A stretch of DNA of 64,000 nucleotides, taken from Petrolisthes cinctipes (lineage: Eukaryota > Arthropoda > Malacostraca > Decapoda > Porcellanidae). Positions 10,943 to 21,960 of this stretch are shown here, one piece after another; the first letter of the stretch is position 1; each line of letters opens with the position of its first letter. The notes beneath the pieces were generated by a model. It was not told the DNA's origin, searched no databases, and saw only the letters and a list, made by a program, of their open reading frames with translations. A program made the position numbers and the translations under genes. The stretch spans positions 223,501 through 287,500 of the forward strand of contig JAWQEG010001378.1 in NCBI GenBank assembly GCA_033782935.1, given 5' to 3'.

Positions 10943-11414
10943 GTTACTACCGGAGGTGAACAGACTCGAATACACGGTACATTTTATTAATTAAGTATAA
11001 ATACAGCTCTGTGGTAGGCCTACAGTCAAGATATATATAGGGTCCAAGCACCTTGTTGTGGTCCAACCCGCCTGCCTTGGTGATGTGTAGTAGCTGGTGT
11101 AGCGTTGGTGCATTGAGTCTTGGTGTGGCGTTGTTTCGGCAGCTTAGGGAAGGTGAACTCCAGGCCGATAAACTTACAAGGTCAAACGCCCAGTGCGCTA
11201 AAACTGTCCTAGTTGGCGCAGGAGGCTGGGCTCAGGGGCCGCTCAGGTGAGACACGTGAGCAGTGACGTCAAAAGGAGGATTCACGCAGGGTATGCAGGG
11301 GTAGAAGCAGTCAGTCCTGCTTTGACAAGTGGACAATAATGGTCAGATGGAGCTCCGTTTTCTGTGGATGGTGACTCGTAATTGTACCCCATTATCGGGG
11401 TAATATGTGTAACA
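10942..11414 (-). mobile_element. Solo LTR-like element, 473 bp
   Basis: On minus it begins TGTTAC (11414) and ends GTAACA (10942), a perfect 6-bp terminal inverted repeat as in LTRs. It holds a TATA-like CTATATATA at about 11030-11040, then AATAAA and GTACCGTGTATTC about 35-50 bases from the end. Related ends occur at 13158 (plus orientation) and near 13359 (minus). No 5-bp target duplication is evident and no internal coding region adjoins it. Confidence 0.6.
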
Positions 11415-11905
11415 TGTAGTTTTATTTTGTTTGTGATTAGGATAAGAAATGATAACTGACAATTAAAAAAATAAATTGCAGAACTGGTTCAATGAAAATT
11501 AGCACTTATTTCCTCCTTCCAGTTTCCTCAATTCAACTATAACAAAAAGATTATATATTATATAAATGAGAAAAAATATGTTTCTTCATTCTATTATTGG
11601 CTTCTAGTGAAGAGAGAGAGATATATAATTCAAGGAATGGCAGAGTCGGGAGGGAAGGTCACATGCAGGTGTGGCCCTAAGCCTCTAGGTCTTAATCTCC
11701 TTTTCTCTTCACTTTAAGAAGTGGAGAGAGAGAGTGAGGTATAGTCGAAGAACACAAACACACACACACACGCACGTACGCACACAGAATCCTACACGCT
11801 GTGGCGAACGGGCGAGTATTTCACTACTCTTTAGTATCCCCTTCCCTTGTCTACTTCCATCCTCTCTTACCTGTGCTCATCCTGCGCTTTACCTGTTGAC
11901 TCCAC
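11415..11905. other. Anonymous DNA with a CA microsatellite
   Basis: No gene recognised. A (CA)n-rich tract lies at about 11753-11787, preceded by AG-rich stretches at 11610 and 11720. Confidence 0.5.
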
Positions 11906-12125
11906 CTTAAGGGGGTGCGGGAGTATGGGACAGGCTTGGGGGGGTGCGGGAATAGGGGGACAGGCTTGGGGTGTGTAGAAAGCCTGTCCCCTATTCCCGC
12001 ACCCCCCTAACCCCCACCCCAAGCCTGTCCCCCTACTCCCGCACCCCCTAAGACCCCCCGCACCCCCCAAGACCCCCCGCACCCACCTAAACCCCCCAAC
12101 CCTATCCCCCTATTCCCGCACCCCC
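11906..12125. repeat. GC-rich palindrome and C-rich minisatellite
   Basis: The G-rich arm 11909-11972 (GGGGGTGCGGGA.TA.GGGACAGGCTT, twice) is followed, after a loop of about 13 bases, by its C-rich complement (11985-12050). Degenerate CCCCGCACCCCC(T/C)AAGA units then continue to about 12125. The G-runs could form quadruplexes. Overlapping minus-strand ORFs here are repeat translations. Confidence 0.8.
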
Positions 12126-12679
12126 GGACACACTCTGCTCCCAGTCCAGTGGTGTGAGACCATGAGTGGATGCAGAGTTTTGAGAAAAAGGAGAATAATA
12201 TTCTTGAGAATGCTTAATAATGGCCAATAATTTGAACATCGTCCACAATACTTTAAAATGCAAGATAATATATAGGTATATCCTACAGTATGTGGAGAGT
12301 AGAGAAATAGAGGGAAATAGGAACATCCACACAAAAAAAAATAATGATGAATGAAATTATTATTGTTACAAAGGCATACAACAAAGAAAAATGCCCGTGA
12401 GCATGCTGACCAACCTCCAGACAACTCTATAAACTTCTGTAAAATCTAAATATATAAAGATACTGTAGCGTCCCAAGCACCAGATATTCCCATTCTCTGT
12501 CTCACGTTTCCCAGCCTTCACTTGTTAGCTTGCACGCGGGCTTTCAAATCCTACCCAGCCTGCCGCATCCTGGCCAACCTGTGAGTGTAAGAAATATATT
12601 ATACATACAGTATATATATTACACGTACGTAACTCCATTTATCTATAAGAAACACAGTGTTTTCTCGGTATTCGCTCTA

Positions 12680-13158
12680 TCATAGTTCTGAAACCTACCA
12701 ATCCAATCTCGTCTATGGATTCATAATATTGATCTGTGGTTAATGCAAGGCGAGATTGGATTTGAGGTTAGTTAAATGGAGTCATCTTATATATTAATGG
12801 CGAATAGCAAAACAGTACGAGAGTGTGAAGAGGTAGCGAAAATTTGGCCGAGTTACCCCTCGTTCCACGTGCAGCCAGTCCATTCTCGGGGCGAGTGCAG
12901 TAGTTGGACTGTTGGGTACAGAATACTACAGATCATGAATATGCCACCGGGCCATGCCAGGCCACACGACCACGCTACTCTACCGAGACTACACAAGTTC
13001 TACCAAGTCTACACTCAGCAAGACTCAACTCACTGAGTTGAACTCAGGCAAGCGGAAAGGCTCACTCTGGTGCTTGGCTACACACATAACTATTGTCCCA
13101 CTATTAAGAATAAAGCTGTATCTAGTATTGGTGTCTGCTGTTCACCCTAGTAGTAACA
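12680..13158 (+). mobile_element. LTR-like fragment, plus orientation
   Basis: The last 150 bp match the minus-strand LTR at 10942-11414 in layout: GGTGCTTGG, then AATAAA at about 13107, then CTGTTCACC and TAGTAGTAACA ending at 13158. The 5' end is not defined; the start given assumes a similar length. The interior between this and the neighbouring LTR-like ends has no gag or pol signature. Confidence 0.45.
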
Positions 13159-13358
13159 AGTCATCTTGGCTGTTATAATACAATGGTTGACAAAGGTAAA
13201 AAAGAATTGGGCTGGTAATATTAATTAAACTACTTCTTCGAGGAAAAGTTCTATTAGTTACTCTATTCCAATTTTGAAATGTGATTTTTTCCCTCGAAGA
13301 AAATTAATTCCAGTAGTTTAATAATATTATACTGAGACAGTAAGGAAGCTCCTTATGC

Positions 13359-13480
13359 ATCTACCCGGGTGAACAGATTCTAGAATACACGGTACAGTTT
13401 ATTTGGTAACATACAAAGGTGCAGTACAAATGGTATGGGGGAAGGCCAGCCTGCCGATGTTGCATCATGGAGAGCCGCCA
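13359..13480 (-). repeat. LTR-like 3' end fragment
   Basis: On minus it carries AAATAAACTGTACCGTGTATTC followed by AGAATCTGTTCACC(C)GGGTAG, matching the end of the LTR at 10942. The terminal GTAACA is altered to GATGCA. Confidence 0.5.
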
Positions 13481-14470
13481 ACACAGGCATAAGGCCCAAG
13501 CAGAGGTAATTTCCCCTGCAATCAAAAACAACAAGTGGTGCGTATGCTACCACTACAATACGACCCTTATTATTGGAGAATGTGGGTACTGTCTGTCTAA
13601 CCATTATACTGAGGATCTGGGCGCCAAACTTAAGTAAATGGGAAATCTGATTTTGATTATGATTGCCATTGTCCAAAGTACTGTATCAGAAAGCAATTTA
13701 TTTTTAGTTGTATTGTTATAGTCGCCATTAAATATGATGGGCGAGGTTCGTTTTCTGTAATGAGCAAAGCCAAGGCTAAACAGACGTCAATAGCGCCTTC
13801 CTTGTCCTCTCTCGAATCAGGGACTGCATATTTATTCTTAAGTTGAAGAATATATCCATATGTATGTAATATATTACTATTCTCTTTACATTGCCTATAT
13901 AATAGTAGTTTGTTTTAATTGGTTTAGTTTATATTTTTATCGAGATATGAAAATTATACGAGTCCTTAAAATAAAGTTGTGCTAACTGTAAACGTGAGTC
14001 ACGACTAGACCTGTCAGAACATACAAGTTTTACGTTAGTGCAACTCTTAATCAATTATTTCACGTTGGCTTCTGCACACTGTAAGCATATAAGTATACCA
14101 CTCAGTTTGAATGCTTTGGCTGCATTTCAGTATCTTGGAAACTAAGCTAGATTATTTTGAGGAAAGGTCATCAGAAGTGAAACTAACCTCCAAGGTTTCT
14201 TCTGACAACCATTTTTCCTGCTTTTATTTATAATGGTTATCGTTGTTTTGGTATCCATCACTCTAGCATTGTAATTCATTAGCAGCTTGTAGCCTATATG
14301 CTGGCGACGCTTTTGACTATTGACCCTCTAACGTTACTGCATGTTTGCGTAAATTTGTAACTTACAAGTTTACTGGGCAGGAATTCATACTGAATGTATA
14401 TAGGAAAATTGATAAAAGTTGGGTAAATATTGAGTGAGTTACCGTTATTGCGTAAGGTTTTTCCACCTTC
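13481..14470. other. No recognised feature
   Basis: AT-rich anonymous DNA. Short ORFs here lack motifs or exon borders that I trust. Confidence 0.4.
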
Positions 14471-14479
14471 ATTGCCCAC

Positions 14480-15045
14480 TTATTTATACCATTCTAAGAC
14501 TATTTTCTTCTATGGTATTTTCTCCGCAAATACCCCATTTCCAAGATAGGGCATTTTGAAATCAGCCTGGCCTTACCTAGACCGCATCAGACTACCGGGA
14601 CCTAACCTGGGCAAACTACTGGGAAATAACCGTGGTAAAGTACAGGAAATGACCGGGGCAAAATACTGGGACCTACCCAGATCTGGCAACACCGCTACAA
14701 AACGGTAATTTGGTAAATTTACAGAAGAACTGGGTTCACTATATTGTATATTTTAAGTATCATTACCCACTATTTTGGACCATTCTAACACACTTTTCAT
14801 CTATGGTGTTTCTCTCGGAAACAAACATAATTTGGAAATTAGTCTGACCTTACCTGACCTGACCTGACCTGACCTAACCTAACCTAACCTGACCTAACCT
14901 AACCTGACCTAACCTAACCTAGACCACAGCAGACTACCGGGACCTAACCTGGGCAAACAACCGGGATATAACCGGTGTAAATTATCATAAAGTGACTGAG
15001 GCAAATTTCCGGGAACTAGCCGGATGTGGTAACACTGCGCGATCC
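14480..15045 (+). repeat. TTAGG-like repeat family, two adjacent copies
   Basis: Copies at about 14480-14697 and 14755-15045 share the order TTCTTCTATGGT, CCATTTCCAAGATAGGGCAT, a (CCTAA/CCTGA)n block, ACTACCGGGACCTAACCTGG, CAAACTACTGGGA and TCTGGCAACAC. The pentamer block at 14850-14920 is a degenerate complement of TTAGG, the arthropod telomere unit, but it is internal to a dispersed element. Full copies with inverted ends lie at 38318-38950 and 58490-59113. Confidence 0.8.
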
Positions 15046-16099
15046 TAGCCAAAAACCCAGTTATTCTGTAATAAAACCAGTAATTTTTTCAATAAATACT
15101 TACAATCTTGGGGGAGAGGGTTTTAGGTGGGGGAAAACGCGTCAAACCAACCTGACCTTACCTAACCTAAACTAGACCTACCCCGGCATCTTTCAGTCCT
15201 AACCATGGCATCCTTCAATCCTAACCCTGGCATCCTTCGGTTCTAACCCTGGCATCCTTTGTATATGAAAGTCCATTTTTTGGGATATTACACAAGAGCG
15301 ACAACTGAAACCTTTATGACCGTATTGTTTATAATAGGAACTTCTGTACATATTTGCTGACTCTCGTTAAAATACATAAGGAGACGGAGATAGAAATTTT
15401 ATCCATATAATTATTTCTCGTACTACCGTAAAACTCCCTAACTTCGGACTGCGCCATAACTTTGGTCATTTCGCGAAAAAATGTAATAATTCAACTACAC
15501 TAGAGTACTATATTTGCAAAAAATAATGAACAGAAAGTTTGCATTTTTTAACCCTGCAAACAGAACAAAGAGTTTCAATTGTAAGAATGTGAATGGTACG
15601 ATTATACGTGGACACACTCTGTAAGTACTGGGCAGTAAACAAATTTAAAATTTATGCATGCATAACCGTGTTATGATTTTTTAAATGAATATTCTATTTT
15701 TTACAGAATAAAATTCCCAACTTCGGACAGACAAATTAATACAGTAACGGTACTTGACAACAAGCAAAGGATGGTTTTTTATGTAGATGTAAACCTATGG
15801 CCTAAGTAATGTTACAACCCCAGGTTTGGCTTGTTTATGTCTAGGGGAAGATTAGGGGTTGTGAACATATAGAGTTATAACTCTTGGTAGATATGTTACT
15901 GTAGTCAGTGGAGTTACAACTAATGAAATGAAATGGGAACCTTCACTCCACTCCCTCAATGGATATTTGCCCAGAAAGAGTAATGTAAACGAATGACTAA
16001 TGATTTTAACATGTATATTATTACTATCACCAAATAAGTACAATACTGTATCTACAATAAGACAAAAACAATAATATTTATGATGTTAACGTTAACAGA

Positions 16100-16440
16100 C
16101 ACCAAATGACACCAAATAACAGAACACAATGGAGCAAAAACAGAGATATGCAATGGCGGAGTGAAGACTGAGCTTCACTAGATACAAGATATAACAATAG
16201 TTGAGCAAAGATGATAGACAAGCGATGGAGTGAAGACTATGTCTTCACTACACACAAGATATGACAAAAGTTGAACAGAGTGAACAGAGATCAAGAGCAA
16301 AGATGATATATAAGTGACAGAGTGAAGACTATGTCCCCACTACACACAAGATATGACAAGAGTTGAACAGAGAATGGTATGTTAAGATAGATCAAGAGTG
16401 AACAGAGATGGTAAGTGTGACGGAGTGAAGCCTATGCTTC
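16100..16440. repeat. Tandem repeat array, roughly 80-110 bp units
   Basis: About four imperfect units share GGAGTGAAGACT.TG.CTTCACTA, CA(C/T)ACAAGATAT(G/A)ACAA, AGTTGA(A/G)CA and GAGCAAAGATGAT. The unit length varies through insertions of GTGAACAGAG. It is non-coding. Confidence 0.7.
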
Positions 16441-17066
16441 CACCGATTTGGTCAGTCGAGGGAAGCGCTTATATACACCCCCATCGACTGCTGGTTGGTC
16501 GAGTCTGAAGACCACAAGTCTCTGATAGGCTGAGAGAATGTAACCATGTCTCTGATTGGTTGAGAGGATGCAAGAGAGTCTGTCATTGGTTGATATGGCC
16601 CTCACATCTGTGCAACTTGGTAGGTTTGGTCTGGGTCAGTTTGAACCAGCTTGAGGAGACGTCCAACAGTGGTGCAAACTAGGTAGTTTACGGGAAACAG
16701 CTGACACCTGGCTGTCGAGCTGCTTGTAGGTTCATGACAGTAATGATACCGGTACCCAAATAATATGTGATATAGTTCTGTAAGATTGTCAGTACTACTA
16801 GTACCAAAGTTATTGCCTATAAGGTGCTACAGTATGGTGCCTTAACTAGATATGAGTTTTATTTTGGAGAAAAAAGTTATATTAGTTATTTAGTTATAGT
16901 ATTTTATACAGGTACAGTAATCAAGTCAAGGAATACAGGAAGTGGGTGTGTGTGTCATTAGTACCTGGAATTATGTTATTATGTATTATATACTTTATGT
17001 AGGTCCTATTATGTTGTTTCAGTATACATTTGTTGAGTCAGTGAGATAGCAACTTGATATTTAGGT

Positions 17067-17097
<31 letters not shown>

Positions 17098-17287
17098 GTG
17101 GTCACTTCCTCTTCCGGTTTTGTGTTTGCTTTTTTTTTTTTTTTTTCTCGGCTAGAAGAGTTTTTGGATAGTTCTTTGTTAGATCTATGCCAAGAATACC
17201 TCACTACAATGTGATATGATGCAACTTTTATTATTTCAATTTATGTGCTTAAAAAAGAAGATATCTTTGGAAAAATCTCTTTATATA

Positions 17288-17924
17288 CAGTACCCGCAAA
17301 AGAACTTGCACCGACCCGTTGGCAACAGCGAGCTTGCGAGATAGCCTTTGTAGTGCTCGGGTAGGCCTCCTCAAATAATTTTTTTGACACATTTGGCAAC
17401 CCCTTGTACACAACAGCTACTGCCCAGTACAACTGAACATGATTTATGACCAGTGCTGTCAGAACTATGATAATGGAGGGGTGTCTCGCTCTTCTTCTTA
17501 ACACCACTTCTTCACTACTCTATCCCTCCCTCCTTTGTTCTCCACCAATTCTTCTCCACATTCTCCATCATGCCTGCCAAGATGTTGTCAGATGTGGAGA
17601 AGGCCAGAATTCTCACCCTAATTAAAGAAAACGTGTCTTTAAGGGAAACTGCAAGATGTATAGGACAAAATGTTTCCACCATCAAACGTCTGAAGGCTGC
17701 AGCCGAAGTTGCACCACATTGCATTATCCCGCCCAGGAAGGGAAACTAAGTGCTTCAATGCCTAAACGGCTACAAATGGTTATAAAAAAGCAAAGGGTGG
17801 GGTCACAAAATACTAATAAAGAATAACTGAATGATGATACTTGTTTATTTTTCCAGTTGTGTTGAGATGTTTGCATGCCTACTGCTGGAGAGGTGGGTGG
17901 GTGCAAGTTTTTTTGCGGATACTG
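17288..17924 (+). mobile_element. Tc1/mariner-type element, internally deleted, intact ends
   Basis: The 5' end CAGTACCCGCAAAAGAACTT and the 3' end, which is CAGTATCCGCAAAAAAACTT when read inward, form inverted repeats of about 32 bp, each flanked by the TA dinucleotide (17286-17287 and 17925-17926). Overall length is 637 bp, far below an autonomous element (about 1.3-1.6 kb). It keeps only the first part of the transposase (17570-17749). Confidence 0.8.
17570..17749 (+). pseudogene. Tc1-like transposase, N-terminal helix-turn-helix only
   Basis: ATG at 17570 opens MPAKMLSDVEKARILTLIKE, then SLRETARCIGQNVSTIKRLK and stop after 59 residues. The spacing of helices and the VSTIKR segment match the first DNA-binding helix-turn-helix of Tc1/mariner transposases. 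The catalytic DDE/D region is absent because the element is internally deleted. Confidence 0.7.
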
Positions 17925-18311
17925 TATGTATAACTCGGGCCATGAATGCAGTAAATTTTTTTTTACATTTTTTAAAAATTCCTCAGGTGTCCGAAGTTTA
18001 GCCAGCGTGTCCAGAGATCGATGCTGTTAACCATTCTCATGTTTAAAAGGATAATACAACCCTGTCCGAAGTTAGGAAATTTCTGCCTAACTTCAGGCAC
18101 TTGAAAATTATAAAAAAAAAAGCACAAATTTAGTGTGCTTACTTTTTTTTGTTATATGGATTCAGTACCGTAGGTACTTTCCCTGGCTACCACATGATAC
18201 CAACAGGAATAAAATTGCACCATTATTAACGTGTAAAAAATGTCCGAAGTTAGGGAGTGTTACCGTACTGTATTTCCTGTGATGCGAGTGATTTTTAACA
18301 TTGTTTCTTAA

Positions 18312-18886
18312 CCCTAGAATACATACCCTAAAAAAATTTGCACTAACACATATGGGGGTCCTATAGGATCCCAGTTTTGGGAAAATAAAAATAAATACTT
18401 CTATTTGCATTTTATTAAATCAAAAGGCACCATTAGCAAGGACAATATTAGTCCTGCTTCTTGATTATAAAATGTATGTAAAAATAGAAAAGGAAATATT
18501 AATTTGGTAACACACAAAAAACACCTAACTTGTGAAAATTGTGACACATATTCACATTTTATTCTGTACCAGGTACGTGAGTGTCACATGCCTCAATTAC
18601 AGCCTGGGAGTGTGGGATGCATCTCCTGTTTCCCTATTATTCTTGCACCTCTCTGACATAAAATAAAGTTATATTACGAATACCCATACGTGAGACCCAA
18701 ACGGGCACCAATCGTTTTTGCACTAAACATGGAGGGAACTAGAGTAGCACAAATCCTACATCACTGAGATTGGAGCAAACACTGAAGTTAGAGGGCAACA
18801 AAGCCAACTGGTGTCAATGAGGCGCCAGTGTTACCAACGCTAAGTTTTAGTGGGGTCTAATCCGACCCTCGTATGTTTTTTTAGGG
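18312..18886. mobile_element. piggyBac-like non-autonomous element
   Basis: The ends are CCCTAGAATACATACC (left) and, inward from the right, CCCTAAAAAAACATACGAGG. Each is bordered by TTAA (18308-18311 and 18887-18890), the piggyBac target. Near each end is a short hyphenated palindrome, GGGTCCTATAGGATCCC on the left and GGGGTCTAATCCGACCC on the right, often seen in this superfamily. Length is 575 bp and there is no transposase. Confidence 0.7.
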
Positions 18887-18890
18887 TTAA

Positions 18891-19228
18891 TTAAGGAAAT
18901 GCTTTATTTTGGAGATAGCTTCAACTCACATAACCAACAGTCTTGAGGTAGAGCTTGGGAAATTGGGGATTTTAGGTGGGGAATATCACATACAGTAACT
19001 TTGCATATTTGGCTTTGATATTAGTTTGATGATCAACCATAAATATCGAAAAATGGAAAAACTGAGCTATATTTTTCATAACTTACCAGAGCCAACCTAA
19101 CCTAACCTGGATTGAGGAATTGTTTTGGTTCTAACCAAGAGAACCTTTGGTTCTTATTAGGGCATTCTTTTCTAGATAGGCTACTGGATACACCTCTTTG
19201 TATTTATATTTATATTTTCATCATGCAG
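18891..19228. other. Upstream of the SCOC coding exon; no recognised element
   Basis: AT-rich DNA with a few CCTAACC words near 19095. A polypyrimidine tract and AG acceptor at 19230-19231 end it, so at least one untranslated SCOC exon must lie further upstream; it was not identified. Confidence 0.4.
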
Positions 19229-19257
19229 CAGGTGCGGTGGAGGCGAGAACGAGCGTC

Positions 19258-21451
19258 ATGTCAAGTTACCAGGATGACAACAGTATCCCGTTAGTGGATG
19301 ATGACCCCTCAGGTATAGAAAGTGTTTCCATTCATATATTATTACCAAAAAGTACACATGACTACATAGTACTGTAGGGGATGCTGATGGTTTAATGGTT
19401 AGCAACCTCGCCTATCACGCGAGAGATCCAGGGTTCGATTCCCGAGTCTGTGGAATTGTTGGACAATTTTCCCAGCCCTCTATGTCCCTGTTCACCATGC
19501 AGTAAGTAAGTACCCAGCTGTAAGAGCAAGGATAGCAACCTTGTAGGCTGGGGGAAGATGTGTTGATGTAACACTGGTGAGGGCTGGTTCTATCCAGAAA
19601 TGAGGAATTTGGCATCCTCTACCACACCCTGGCCTGTTCTGTCTATCTCTCTTACTATTTCTCATTCCTTCTGGGTAGCTGGCGAGATCGCCCGATTGGG
19701 TGGCACAACAAAGAAGGCTACTGATGGTGGGTTTGTTGGCTCGGAGGTACATGCCCGTGAGCTAGCAGTCCCCTCTTCTGTTGCCTTCGAAGAAACAGAT
19801 CTCACCATCTCCCCGACTCCTATTTGGGGGTCCGAGCATCTGCTCGGCTTCGGTCAACCAGACTCAGGACTGCTCGGCCAGACAGTCTGGGGAACTATAA
19901 CAACAACAACAACAACAACATAGTACAGTAGAGGCTTATTTATCCATCACTCGGATATCTGCACAAAGTTTTGCAATTTTTCCCCAGTAAAAATGTATAG
20001 TGAATAGTAGAGATAATATTAGCAAGCAATGAAATTATAGTGAATAGTAAAGTTGTATTTGTGAGTAATAAAGATGTGGTGATCAGGTAGTAAAAATAAT
20101 TATATTAGTGACTAAAAAAAATGTCAAAAAATGTGTGGTGAGTTGTTAGGATGAAAGGAAGAGGTGTTAAAATTGATGATTATAGCCATCTGGGTTTAAT
20201 GCGTGGGTGGGTACTGGTTGAATTGTAATTCACACATAGTGAGTGAACATTGTTGTTTTGACAGTGGTGGTGGATGATGATCGGACAGCTGCCTCAGAGA
20301 TCTCGGCTGACTCAACACGTGGTCAGTCACTTGAGTCCATTCCTTCAGCATATACCAATGGCTCTAACAGTCCACTCCATAATAGTAAGTGTTGTACAGT
20401 ACTGTATAAGGTAAGCAATGTTGTTGACAGTGACGATATGTGGTTTTGAGTAGTGTATGAGAATAGGTGGACTAGGTAATGAAGTTGTCAATCAGTGTTT
20501 AGAGCCTAGTAGTTGTAAGTTATATACACAGCCTTGTTCTTGCAGGCCTGGAACCGGACATGTCCCCAGATGAACAAGAAGAAAAGGCCAGACTGATTGC
20601 CCAGGTCCTGGAACTGCAAAACACACTGGATGGTAAAGTTATTGTTTTTCATTCTTTTAATCGTCATTAAACTGAAACATATTATGTAACCCAGGGTTGT
20701 GGTTGACTCATGGGCATACTTGTTGATTTTTGCCCTATTTCAAAAGTTGAGAACTCCTTAATTGTCAGTGTTAGAGAAAATTGGAAATACCTTACAAACT
20801 ACAGACCTTTAGCTTTTAGGTGAGACCAAAATTTGCTTCATTGAACATACTGTATATATATACTTACATAAGTCATGAAATATTATGATTATTTTATACA
20901 CTACTATATCTACAGTATACTGTACGAAAATTATGATACATAGTCATTGTAACGTATTTCCTTAATTTTTTTTTTTTTTTTTTTTATAATCTTATGTTTA
21001 AAACTTGTTATTATTAATTGAAAAACCACATGTATAGCCAAGTTCAACAGTTAACTGACACTTTCTATTTGTGATTGTCAATACTGAATAGGTCATTTAT
21101 TGCTGGCACAGATGGAGTGAGAAGGAGAGTTGGGGGATTCAGGAGGGGTGCTAGCAATGCTGCGGTAAATGGAGACTATTATTTGGCAAAGGTTGCAGTT
21201 CTGAATTTTGCTATTCTTGAAGATTTAGGAAATTGTCTGCCTTGGTGACTAGGTCTATCCTGACTGTAATCTAAATCAACTAATGTAACCTGACCTGCCT
21301 TCCTGCAGATCTGTCACAACGGGTAGACAGTGTAAAAGAGGAAAACCTGAAATTACGTTCGGAGAACCAAGTGCTGGGCCAGTACATTGAGAACCTCATG
21401 TCTGCGTCATCTGTTTTTCAGTCTACATCACCCAAAACCAAGAAAAAGTGA
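19258..21451 (+). CDS. SCOC: Short coiled-coil protein (SCOC)
   Basis: Coding exons are 19258-19312 (after an acceptor near 19231), 20265-20384, 20546-20632 and 21309-21451, with AG/GT junctions and matching phases; the product is 134 residues. The first 60 residues are acidic and serine-rich. Then comes a leucine-heptad coiled coil from about residue 75, with [20 protein letters not shown] and [19 protein letters not shown] at the C-terminus, almost the signature of animal SCOC (UNC-69 in nematodes). In other animals this is a small Golgi and vesicle-associated dimer that binds FEZ1/UNC-76 and ARL1-type partners and acts in axonal transport and autophagy. Start chosen: ATG at 19258, the first in the exon and in frame with all later exons. 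Intron 1 contains a complete tRNA-derived SINE. The stop TGA overlaps a good splice donor (GTGAGT at 21448), so alternative 3' ends are possible. Confidence 0.93.
19381..19919 (+). mobile_element. tRNA-Asp-like SINE with (AAC)n tail and target duplication
   Basis: The head reads TGGTTTAATGGTTAGCAACC, CGCCTATCACGCGAGAGATC and GGGTTCGATTCCC, closely following tRNA-Asp with the A and B boxes of a pol III promoter. A body of about 430 bp leads to an (AAC)n tail (19899-19920). Flanks ACATAGTACTGTAGGGG (19364-19380) and ACATAGTACAGTAGAGG (19918-19934) form a 17-bp duplication with two changes, so the copy is complete. It sits in SCOC intron 1. Confidence 0.85.
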
Positions 21452-21579
21452 GTCAGTCCCTTAGTTAGTCTACTTGCATTATTTTTCTTTATTCCATATA
21501 TATTTTGCATATTTAGTTGGAGTATTGAATCCCATAATTTCATTAGATCTTTGGAGTACCAAAGTTACAGTTATCTGAT

Positions 21580-21960
21580 CTACCTAATAAGGGGAAGGGG
21601 TACCACTGACTTTCTAACACCGTGTCATCTGCAAAAACTATTGTCATTCCATTTCCACTCTTGCCACTACCACTCCAATATTCACAACTTTCTGTACATC
21701 TCCTTCATAGTTCCATCCAGGTACCAATTGAACAAGAATGGGAACATGATGCTCCCATTGCTTTATTCCCACTTTGAGGGAAATTAAACCTCCTCATTTC
21801 ATTTTCATTCACACTACAACCTTTGCATCTTCATACATGTGTACTGCTCTCAGCAGCCTGCCATCCACTCTCTAGGACTTCACCTTCCTTGATTCTCTAC
21901 TCTTGTATCCTTTCTCCAATTTCCTGAAGGCAGCATACAACCCATTTCTCCATTCCAAGT
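21580..21960 (-). repeat. Old LINE fragment (RT region)
   Basis: Blocks such as ACCGTGTCATCTGCAAAAAC (the ADD region on minus) and GAAGGCAGCATACAAC at 21925 parallel LINE A positions 1060 and 1395, in the same order. Many indels and stops mark it as ancient. Confidence 0.5.

Larger units (their letters stand above)
15424..18267. mobile_element. DNA transposon with 26-bp inverted ends, pogo/Tigger-like or mariner-related
   Basis: TACCGTAAAACTCCC plus TAACTTCGGAC at 15424-15449 is matched in reverse at 18242-18267 with 1-2 differences. The CTAACTTCGGAC motif also recurs inside (about 15717, 17990 and 18062), as subterminal repeats often do. Flanks are consistent with a TA target, but no long transposase ORF remains. 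A separate Tc1-type element (17288-17924) and a tandem array (16100-16440) lie inside. The superfamily is inferred only from TIR style. Confidence 0.55.

Noticed and set aside
14850..14920. True telomere or interstitial telomere scar
   Set aside because: The pentamer block is degenerate and always sits inside the same dispersed repeat, so it belongs to that element.
16100..16440. CRISPR-like array
   Set aside because: Units are long, imperfect and directly tandem without unique spacers, in a eukaryotic context.
19385..19450. Functional tRNA-Asp gene
   Set aside because: The acceptor stem does not close and the sequence continues into a SINE body with an (AAC)n tail and target duplication.
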